A stretch of 26,527 nt of DNA from Firmicutes bacterium UBA3738 (GTDB lineage Bacteria; Bacillota; Clostridia; Peptostreptococcales; Anaerovoracaceae). Location: the NCBI GenBank assembly GCA_002372505.1, contig DFGY01000122.1, forward strand, positions 1 through 26,527, written 5' to 3'. The position numbers and the translations under genes are program-made. Below are positions 1 to 6,189 of this stretch, piece by piece. Numbering within the stretch: the stretch's first letter is position 1; every line of letters begins with the position of its first letter. Below the pieces are notes generated by a model. That model was not told the DNA's origin, did not search any database, and worked only from the letters and a program-made list of their open reading frames with translations.

Positions 1-199
1 GGCAAAGAACAAGATGAAATCTCACAGAGGTGCATGCAAGAGATTTAAGACAACGGGCTCAGGAAAGCTCAAGAGAAACAAGGCGTATAAGAGTCATATT
101 CTTACCAAGAAGAGCCAGAAGAGAAAAAGAGGCCTGAGGAAGGCTACTACGCTGACAAGCGCAGATCTCAAGAGAATCAAACAGTCAATGGGTAAGTAA
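1..199 (+). CDS. rpmI: 50S ribosomal protein L35 (5' end cut by window edge)
   Basis: Small basic protein of the large ribosomal subunit. The HRGACKRFKTTGSGK segment and the Lys/Arg-rich remainder are the L35 signature, and the length (about 65 residues) is usual. The first ATG visible is at 14, but the frame is open upstream and reads A-K-N-K before that Met. L35 proteins commonly start just before this point, and base 1 is a G in phase to be the last base of an ATG. I therefore infer the true start is MAKNKMKSHRG, with only two bases missing. It is followed 18 bases later by rplT, the standard infC-rpmI-rplT order. infC and its leader would lie just outside the window. Confidence 0.95.
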   Translation, partial: AKNKMKSHRGACKRFKTTGSGKLKRNKAYKSHILTKKSQKRKRGLRKATTLTSADLKRIKQSMGK

Positions 200-217
200 T
201 TACGGAGGTATAGAATA

Positions 218-574
218 ATGGCAAGAGTAAAAAAAGGTGTAAACGCACACAAGAGACATAAGAAGATTTTAAGACAGGCAAAGGGCTTCTACGGCCAGAA
301 GAGCAAGGTGTTCAGAGCAGCCAACCCGGCAGTTATGAGATCCCTCAGAAGCGCTTACGTTGGAAGAAAGAACAAGAAGAGAGAGTACAGAAGACTGTGG
401 ATTGCCAGAATCAATGCAGGTGCAAGAATGAACGGCATTTCCTATAGCAAGCTCATGAACGGACTTAAGGTTTCAGGCATCGAAATCAACAGAAAGATGC
501 TGGCTGAAATGGCTATCCACGATGAGGCTGCATTCGCACAACTCTGCGAAACGGCAAAGAACGCTGTAAAATAG
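218..574 (+). CDS. rplT: 50S ribosomal protein L20
   Basis: 118 residues, the usual L20 length. It opens with MARVKKGVNAHKRHKKILR, a clear L20 N-terminus (basic extension that binds 23S rRNA), and the C-terminal half carries the globular part (RLWIARINAGARMNGISYSKLM). L20 is needed for early 50S assembly and in many bacteria represses its own operon. A GGAGG at 203-207 precedes the ATG. It forms an operon with rpmI. No clear terminator hairpin follows the stop, only a T-run at 575-582. Confidence 0.98.
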   Translation: MARVKKGVNAHKRHKKILRQAKGFYGQKSKVFRAANPAVMRSLRSAYVGRKNKKREYRRLWIARINAGARMNGISYSKLMNGLKVSGIEINRKMLAEMAIHDEAAFAQLCETAKNAVK

Positions 575-592
575 GTTTTTTTAAGGAAACTA

Positions 593-619
593 TTGTAGAA
601 CTTTAACTAGAACTATAAT
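593..619 (+). promoter_or_regulatory. Possible sigma-A promoter for the trigger-factor-like lipoprotein
   Basis: TATAAT at 614-619 is a perfect -10. The best -35 is TTGTAG at 593-598, but the spacer is only 15 bases, shorter than ideal. It lies in the 74-base gap after rplT and 30 bases before the next ATG, so position supports it more than the -35 does. Confidence 0.35.
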
Positions 620-648
620 AAAGTATTTTTGACAGCGAGGTATAAAAC

Positions 649-1782
649 ATGAGAAAAACAAAATTAATTACAATTCTATCCCTGAGCGTTGTTCTCATAA
701 TGGCGCTTACAGCATGTGGCGCACCCAAGCCTTACAGCAACATTAAGCTTGACGATTACGTAAAGGTTGGTAAGTATAAGGGTCTTGAAGTTAAATCTTT
801 CAAAGTTAAGGTTACTGACAAGGATGTAAACGAGCAGATAAAGGCCAACAGACAGAACGCACAGAAAACAGAGGAATCCAAAGAAGGAACCGTTAAAAAA
901 GGCGACACAGTCAACATCGACTTTGTAGGTAAAATAGACGGCAAGGAATTCGAAGGCGGCACAGGCCAGGGCCAGACTCTGACTATAGGCTCCGGACAAT
1001 TTATCGACGGATTTGAATCAGGCCTTATCGGAGTAAAGGTCGGGGACAAGAAGACACTTAATCTTACATTCCCCAAGGATTACAATAACAAGGACGTTGC
1101 CGGCAAGGACGTAACCTTCGACGTAACTGTTAACTCCAAGCAGATCAGCGTAGTTCCCGAGCTTAACGAAGAGTTCGTTAAAGACCAGATGAAGAACGCC
1201 GATACAAAGAAAAAGGTTAAGACTGTTGCCGAGTACAAAGAGTACGTAAAAGATGATCTGAAAAAGCAGAAGAAGGAAGAAGGCATAAACGAGCAGAAAT
1301 CCTATCTGTGGAACGAAGTAGTTACAGCCTCAACTGTTCAGAAGGATGACAAGAAAAAAGAAAAGTATCCTGAAGAGCAGATAAAAAAAGTTGAAGAACA
1401 GATCACAACTCAGTACAAGGATTATGCAAAGCAGAACAACATGGAACTGAAAGAATTCCTTGAACAGCAGATGCAGATGGATCAAAAGACATTTAAGAAA
1501 CAGGTCAAGGAATATGCCAAGAGTGTAGTTAAAGAAGACATGATCGTTATGGCTATTGCAGAAAAGGAAAATATCGAAGTTTCTTCTGATGAATACGAAA
1601 AGTTCATCGCAGACCAGCTGAAGTCCTACGGATACACAGAGGAATCCTACAAGGAACAGACAGGAAAGACCTTCGAAGAGGCCAACGGCGAAGAGACAAT
1701 TATGTCCCAGATTTACAAGGATAAAGTTCTTGACTTCATACTTGATAACGCCAAGGTTGTGGACAAGCTTTCAAAGAAGTAA
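649..1782 (+). CDS. Lipoprotein with FKBP/trigger-factor-like prolyl isomerase domain
   Basis: 377 residues. The N-terminus is a lipoprotein signal peptide: basic MRKTK, a hydrophobic stretch, then the lipobox L-T-A-C with the lipid-accepting Cys at residue 23. Residues about 80-165 are an FKBP-type prolyl isomerase domain as in trigger factor (KKGDTVNIDFVGKIDGKEF, then GSGQFIDGFESGLIG, then GKDVTFDVTV). The remaining 200 residues are highly charged and helical, resembling the trigger factor C-terminal chaperone arm. The ribosome-binding N-terminal domain of cytosolic trigger factor is replaced by the signal peptide. I infer an extracytoplasmic, membrane-tethered foldase for secreted proteins, comparable in role to PrsA but of a different fold family. 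It stands alone with its own terminator. Confidence 0.85.
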   Translation: MRKTKLITILSLSVVLIMALTACGAPKPYSNIKLDDYVKVGKYKGLEVKSFKVKVTDKDVNEQIKANRQNAQKTEESKEGTVKKGDTVNIDFVGKIDGKEFEGGTGQGQTLTIGSGQFIDGFESGLIGVKVGDKKTLNLTFPKDYNNKDVAGKDVTFDVTVNSKQISVVPELNEEFVKDQMKNADTKKKVKTVAEYKEYVKDDLKKQKKEEGINEQKSYLWNEVVTASTVQKDDKKKEKYPEEQIKKVEEQITTQYKDYAKQNNMELKEFLEQQMQMDQKTFKKQVKEYAKSVVKEDMIVMAIAEKENIEVSSDEYEKFIADQLKSYGYTEESYKEQTGKTFEEANGEETIMSQIYKDKVLDFILDNAKVVDKLSKK

Positions 1783-1804
1783 TTTGAAGTAATTATCAGA
1801 TAAT

Positions 1805-1838
1805 AAAACTGCCGGTATTCACATATCGGCAGTTTTTT
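1805..1838 (+). terminator. Rho-independent terminator
   Basis: AAAACTGCCG (1805-1814) pairs with CGGCAGTTTT (1827-1836). The stem extends inward by three pairs (one G-U) to a 6-base loop, and six T follow the GC part of the stem (1833-1838). It lies 22 bases after the stop of the lipoprotein gene. The A-run on the left makes it potentially bidirectional. Confidence 0.9.
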
Positions 1839-1848
1839 AAACCCGAAC

Positions 1849-1877
1849 TTGATGAAAAACACAATATGTAGTAGAAT
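1849..1877 (+). promoter_or_regulatory. Sigma-A promoter of nrdR
   Basis: TTGATG (1849-1854), 17-base spacer, TAGAAT (1872-1877): one mismatch from consensus in each hexamer region that matters most, with ideal spacing. It lies between the upstream terminator and nrdR, giving a leader of about 40 bases. Confidence 0.7.
1859..1874 (+). promoter_or_regulatory. Candidate NrdR box in the nrdR promoter
   Basis: ACACAATATGTAGTAG matches the known 16-bp NrdR-box consensus (acaCwAtATaTwGtgt) at 13 positions and overlaps the spacer and -10 of the nrdR promoter. NrdR boxes normally come in pairs about 31 bp apart. Exactly 31 bp downstream the half-site TAGTAG recurs (1900-1905), but the left half there is poor. 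This suggests autorepression of nrdR. Confidence 0.5.
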
Positions 1878-1924
1878 ACCTTTTGTTAGAAATTAATAGT
1901 AGTAGTTAACAAGGAGTATATAAA

Positions 1925-2380
1925 ATGAAATGTCCGTTTTGTGAACATGTAGACACAAAGGTAATAGATTCCAGACATACGGAAGAAGGACATGCCATCA
2001 GAAGAAGGCGCGAATGCGAAAAGTGTGGCAAAAGATTTACTACCTATGAGAAAATCGAAGAAATGGTTCTCGTTGTAATTAAGAAAGACGGCAGCAGAGA
2101 AACATTTGACAGAAACAAAATTCTCAGCGGAATTATAAAGGCCTGCGAAAAGCGTCCCGTTCCTCTCTCTGAAATGGAGCACGTAGTTGACGAAATTGAG
2201 CGCGGTCTGAACAACATGATGGAAAAAGAGGTTAAGAGCACCTTTATCGGTGAGCTGGTTATGGAAAAGCTCAGAGAAATCGATGAGGTTGCATATGTAA
2301 GATTCGCCTCGGTTTACAGACAGTTCACTGATATTAATACATTTATAGCTGAAATAGAGAAATTATTAGGAAACAAGTAA
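1925..2380 (+). CDS. nrdR: Transcriptional repressor NrdR
   Basis: 151 residues, the usual NrdR length. An N-terminal zinc ribbon is visible (CPFC at residues 3-6 and CEKC near 31-34, followed by KRFTTYE), then an ATP-cone domain from about residue 49 (VIKKDGSRETFDRNKILSGI). The family senses ATP/dATP and represses ribonucleotide reductase genes through paired NrdR boxes. An AAGGAG at 1911-1916 precedes the ATG. The stop overlaps the cmk start in TAATG, so the two are translationally coupled. No ribonucleotide reductase gene is in the window; the candidate box upstream points to autoregulation. Confidence 0.96.
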   Translation: MKCPFCEHVDTKVIDSRHTEEGHAIRRRRECEKCGKRFTTYEKIEEMVLVVIKKDGSRETFDRNKILSGIIKACEKRPVPLSEMEHVVDEIERGLNNMMEKEVKSTFIGELVMEKLREIDEVAYVRFASVYRQFTDINTFIAEIEKLLGNK

Positions 2381-3033
2381 TGATTACAATTGCAATAGAC
2401 GGCCCCAGCGGAGCCGGTAAGAGTACCATTGCCAAGAAAGTGGCTGAAAGACTTTCAGTTGAATACATTGACACCGGTGCCATGTACAGAGCAGTGGGAT
2501 ATAAGGTGAGCAGCCTGGGACTGGACTTGGGTGACGAAAAGGCTCTTAAGGATATGCTTGCTTCTACGGATATAGACTTTGTATCAGGTGACATTATTCT
2601 GGACGGAGTATGCGTAAACGACAAAATCAGAACCAGCGAAATCTCCCAGATGGCATCAAAGGTTTCAGCCCTGGGCCCGGTACGGGAGAAACTGGTGGAG
2701 CTTCAGCGGGCAATGGGAAAGAAAAAGAGCGTCATTATGGACGGCCGTGACATTGGCACAAACGTACTCACCGATGCCACATACAAGTTCTTTATGACTG
2801 CCTCCGCCGAAGAAAGGGCCAAGAGAAGGTACGATGAGCTCATAGCCAAGGGCGAGATTATAACCTTTGAGCAGGTGCTTGAAGACATAAATGCCCGGGA
2901 TAAAAACGACATGGAGCGTGAGCTTAACCCCCTTAGAAAAGCGGAAGACGCAATGGAAATAGACACTACCGGATTATCAATAGAAGAAGTCACAGATGTG
3001 ATTTTAAAAAATATTGTAACATCCGAAGAATAA
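2380..3033 (+). CDS. cmk: Cytidylate kinase
   Basis: 217 residues. Phosphorylates CMP/dCMP using ATP in pyrimidine nucleotide salvage and RNA turnover. The P-loop GPSGAGKST is at residues 7-15, followed by the CMP-binding region DTGAMYRAVGYK and DGRDIGTNV, then the lid ASAEERAKRRYDEL and RDKNDMERELNPL, all typical of bacterial Cmk. The start overlaps the nrdR stop by one base. Pairing a dNTP-pool regulator with a nucleotide kinase fits a shared role in precursor supply. Confidence 0.97.
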   Translation: MITIAIDGPSGAGKSTIAKKVAERLSVEYIDTGAMYRAVGYKVSSLGLDLGDEKALKDMLASTDIDFVSGDIILDGVCVNDKIRTSEISQMASKVSALGPVREKLVELQRAMGKKKSVIMDGRDIGTNVLTDATYKFFMTASAEERAKRRYDELIAKGEIITFEQVLEDINARDKNDMERELNPLRKAEDAMEIDTTGLSIEEVTDVILKNIVTSEE

Positions 3034-3099
3034 TGATAAAATATAATGCGCGATTTTGGAAATCATGTACGGACAAGCCCTGAGTAGAAAGGGAAAATC

Positions 3100-3780
3100 A
3101 TGATTATCAAAGAAATGCCATTATCGGAAAGACCACGTGAAAAACTAATTGCCGACGGACCGGAGAGTTTATCAAACAGAGAGCTTCTGGCCATTCTCAT
3201 TGGCAGCGGCACAAGGGAACGGACAGCCCTGTCCATAGCGGATGAACTTCTGTGTATGGATAGCAGAGGACTTAAACGCTTATCCGAGTGTACGGTTTCA
3301 GATCTTTCCGGAGTGAAAGGAATAGGAACTGCAAAGGCATGTGTCCTGGTAAGTGCCATAGAGTTGGGAAAGAGAATTTCCGGAGGCTCTGTGTACGAAG
3401 ACAAAAAGATATCCGCAGTAGGCGATGTGGTGGATGTCTTCATGGAGAAAATGCGTTATCTCAAGAAAGAGTATTTTAATGCATTACTCCTTAACTCAAA
3501 AGGGGGCATCATATGCGAAGAGACGGTCTCTATCGGGGACCTTCACTCCAGCATAGTCCATCCAAGAGAAGCTTTCCAGGCAGCAGTGAACAGAGGCGCC
3601 GCATCGGTGATCTTCGTTCACAATCATCCCAGCGGCGATCCTACTCCCAGCAGCGAAGACATTAATGTTACCAAACGGCTTATTATGGCCGGTAAAGTGA
3701 TGGGAATAAATGTTTTCGATCACGTTATAATCGGTGACGGGACATATGTGAGCCTGAATGAAAAGGGCTACATAGAATAG
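3100..3780 (+). CDS. radC: RadC family protein (JAB/MPN domain)
   Basis: 226 residues. The N-terminal part carries helix-hairpin-helix-like sequence (LSGVKGIGTAKACVLVSAIELGKR). The C-terminal JAMM motif is intact: HNHPSGDPTPSSED, with the metal-ligand histidines at about residues 174 and 176. RadC is widespread and was historically linked to DNA repair, but its biochemical function is unsettled. It lies 66 bases after cmk and just upstream of mreB, a common position in Firmicutes (radC-mreB). An AGAAAGGG precedes the ATG. Confidence 0.95.
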   Translation: MIIKEMPLSERPREKLIADGPESLSNRELLAILIGSGTRERTALSIADELLCMDSRGLKRLSECTVSDLSGVKGIGTAKACVLVSAIELGKRISGGSVYEDKKISAVGDVVDVFMEKMRYLKKEYFNALLLNSKGGIICEETVSIGDLHSSIVHPREAFQAAVNRGAASVIFVHNHPSGDPTPSSEDINVTKRLIMAGKVMGINVFDHVIIGDGTYVSLNEKGYIE

Positions 3781-3816
3781 TATACTTAGGATAGTAGAAA
3801 ACGGAGGAATTATAAA

Positions 3817-4851
3817 GTGTTCAATTCATCAAAAGACATGGGAATAGACCTTGGTACAGCCAACACCCTTATTTACATAAAGGATAAAGGTGTGGTTCTT
3901 AACGAGGCCACGGTTATTGCATATGACAAACGTACAGCCAGAATAATTGCCACAGGTACTAAGGCAAAGGCTATGCTTGGCAAAGCGCCTAAGGACATTA
4001 TCGTAATCAGACCACTTCAGGACGGAGTAATATCTGATTTCGATATGACTGCTGAGATGCTTGAGCGCTTTATAAGACAGGCTCTCGGTGACAAGAGACC
4101 TAGCGGACTCAGAGTAGTTGTGGGTGTGCCCAGCGGCGTTACCGATGTAGAAAAAATGGCTGTAGAAGAGGTTGTAATGAACCTGGGCGCCAAGGAAGTA
4201 TACATTCTTGACGAGCCTACGGCAGCAGCTATTGGCGCAGGTTTGGATATTGACGATTCGGAAGCCTGCATGGTTGCCGATATTGGCGGCGGTACAGCTG
4301 ACATAGCAATCCTTGCACTGGGCGGCATTGTTGTATCAACATCACTGCGCTATGCCGGTGACAAATTCAACGAAGCCATTATACAGTACGTAAGAAAGAA
4401 GAAGGGCGTACTCATCGGCGACAAAACTGCCGAAGAGCTGAAGATCAGAGTCGGCAGCGCTCTCGTTGAAAAGGATGAGGACGGTAAGGAAATTGTTAAG
4501 CAGATGAGCGCAAGAGGCAGAGACCTTATTTCAGGTCTGCCCAAGACATTCAAGTGCACAAGTAAGGATATGGAGGCGGCACTTCATGAATCCATGGAAA
4601 TGATAGTGGACGCCATTAAGAATACAGTTGAGAAGGCTCCCCCGGAAATCGCAGCCGACATTGCAGAAAAGGGCATGATGCTCACAGGTGGCGGCGGTAT
4701 GATTGAAAACCTGGACAAGCTCATTTCCATGAAGACGGGAATGGAGGTTTCCCTGGCTGAACAGCCTTACGAGGCAGTGGCACTTGGTACGGGCAAGAGC
4801 CTGGAAGATGTGGATAAGCTGATGGTATACGCAAGTGATAAGAAGAGATAG
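3817..4851 (+). CDS. mreB: Rod-shape determining protein MreB
   Basis: 344 residues, the standard MreB length. Bacterial actin that positions the elongasome. Phosphate-binding motif GIDLGTANT is at residues 9-17, the second phosphate motif VADIGGGTAD near residue 155, and the adenosine motif MLTGGGGMI near 290. The start codon is GTG (3817), supported by an ACGGAGG at 3801-3807; no ATG in frame gives the expected MFNSSKDMGIDLG N-terminus. It is the first gene of the mreBCD-mrdA-minD cluster, in which later genes overlap by 4 bases. Confidence 0.97.
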   Translation: MFNSSKDMGIDLGTANTLIYIKDKGVVLNEATVIAYDKRTARIIATGTKAKAMLGKAPKDIIVIRPLQDGVISDFDMTAEMLERFIRQALGDKRPSGLRVVVGVPSGVTDVEKMAVEEVVMNLGAKEVYILDEPTAAAIGAGLDIDDSEACMVADIGGGTADIAILALGGIVVSTSLRYAGDKFNEAIIQYVRKKKGVLIGDKTAEELKIRVGSALVEKDEDGKEIVKQMSARGRDLISGLPKTFKCTSKDMEAALHESMEMIVDAIKNTVEKAPPEIAADIAEKGMMLTGGGGMIENLDKLISMKTGMEVSLAEQPYEAVALGTGKSLEDVDKLMVYASDKKR

Positions 4852-4864
4852 GAAATAAGCATCA

Positions 4865-5683
4865 ATGAACTGGCTAAGAGAACATAAATTGTTTTCAGTA
4901 ATTGCAGGCATAGTACTTGTACTGTGCCTGGTTATTATTGTTTCCTTTCTTTCCGCCGGCGGTTCCTCATTTATCGGTCGGGGTACGCACAAAGTTGTCC
5001 ACGTAATTGAGACACCACTGTCTTATGTTACCAGCGGCGTGAGAAATACTGTGGCCGGCGTCTTCAGGTACAGTTCCCTTCTTAAAGAGAATGAGGAACT
5101 GAAGGAGCAGGTGGCTAAGCTTGAGCAGGAAAATAAGGATCTGACCTTAAGCAAAGATGATTTAAACCAGCTGGAGAGACTGTCCGGCGTGTTTAAATTC
5201 GATCCTTATAAGAACAAGAGGTCATCAATTGCGGCAAGAATAACGGAAATAGATTACTCGAATCCATTTATAGTATTTACTGTAGACAGAGGTACAGAAG
5301 AAGGAATCAAAAACAACTCCATCGTAGTAGATGGAAACGGACTGGTAGGAAAGGTCTTTGATTGCGGCAAAGGTTGGTCGAAGGTTGTTTCAATTCTTTC
5401 CGAGAATAACAACGTAAGCTTTAAAGTCCTGAGACGGACCAGCGTTACGGGAGTAATATCCGCGAACAGCGAGGGTGAGCTGTCAGGATATGTAATGAAC
5501 GACCGGGCTAAAATCGTTAAGGGCGATACCCTAGTGACTTCCGGCATCGGCGTATATCCTGAAGGAATAATTGTAGGTAAGGTATCTACGGTGGATTACG
5601 ATGAAGACAGGCAGCTGAAAGTAATTACCGTGAGACCTTCGGTAGACTTTGAATCACTTCAGAAAGTGGCAATATTCAAATGA
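4865..5683 (+). CDS. mreC: Rod-shape determining protein MreC
   Basis: 272 residues. A short cytoplasmic N-terminus and one membrane helix at about residues 10-32 (FSVIAGIVLVLCLVIIVSFL) are followed by a periplasm-equivalent coiled coil at about 70-105 (LKENEELKEQVAKLEQENKDL). The MreC beta-domain core follows (DRGTEEGIKNNSIVVDGNGLVGKV and SGIGVYPEGIIVGKV). MreC bridges MreB to PBP2 and the cell wall machinery. It lies 13 bases after mreB; the Shine-Dalgarno (ATAGGAAA) overlaps the mreB stop and is weak. The stop overlaps mreD in ATGA. Confidence 0.95.
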   Translation: MNWLREHKLFSVIAGIVLVLCLVIIVSFLSAGGSSFIGRGTHKVVHVIETPLSYVTSGVRNTVAGVFRYSSLLKENEELKEQVAKLEQENKDLTLSKDDLNQLERLSGVFKFDPYKNKRSSIAARITEIDYSNPFIVFTVDRGTEEGIKNNSIVVDGNGLVGKVFDCGKGWSKVVSILSENNNVSFKVLRRTSVTGVISANSEGELSGYVMNDRAKIVKGDTLVTSGIGVYPEGIIVGKVSTVDYDEDRQLKVITVRPSVDFESLQKVAIFK

Positions 5684-6189
5684 GTTTTAAGAAAGTAACT
5701 TTTCTGTTCCTGCTGACATTCCTGTTTCAGTTGTCGGTGGTGAACTTAATAGAAATAAAAAACGCAGGACCGAACCTGGTAATGTGTATGATGATAATCA
5801 TCACATTCCTTTACGAGGAAGGCTATCGTAGCATTCCTTTCGGGATATTCTTCGGTCTTTTGCTGGACATTTGCGCCGGCTCATACGTGGGTCCATGTGC
5901 ACTGTCCATGTTTGCGGTTGGAATATTCGCAGCAGCCTGCCACGTATGGCTCAATGTGGAAAAAATTATTACTCTCATAGCATCGGCTATTATTTCCACA
6001 GTCATTTACCAGGTGGCATATTACGGAATTATGAAGACCCTCGGGAGTCCCATGGGCATTGAATATGCGGCAAAAATGCTGCCTGTTTACATAGTATATA
6101 ACGTTATCGTATTGGTTATAATGTTCCTTGTGATGCATAAGAAGGCTGAAGAGTATCACAACGACAGGTACACAAACGAGGAAGTATGA
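5680..6189 (+). CDS. mreD: Rod-shape determining protein MreD
   Basis: 169 residues with about five hydrophobic membrane segments and the family's weak but recognisable pattern (GPNLVMCMMIIITFLYEEGYRS, then FGLLLDICAGSYVG). MreD is an integral membrane partner of MreC and PBP2 in the elongation complex. The call rests on hydropathy, length and position between mreC and mrdA, with 4-base ATGA overlaps on both sides implying coupled translation. Confidence 0.92.
   Translation: MSFKKVTFLFLLTFLFQLSVVNLIEIKNAGPNLVMCMMIIITFLYEEGYRSIPFGIFFGLLLDICAGSYVGPCALSMFAVGIFAAACHVWLNVEKIITLIASAIISTVIYQVAYYGIMKTLGSPMGIEYAAKMLPVYIVYNVIVLVIMFLVMHKKAEEYHNDRYTNEEV

Noticed and set aside
3014..3047. Promoter upstream of radC
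   Set aside because: TATAAT at 3042-3047 is good, but the only -35-like TTGTAA (3014-3019) is 22 bases away, too far for confidence.
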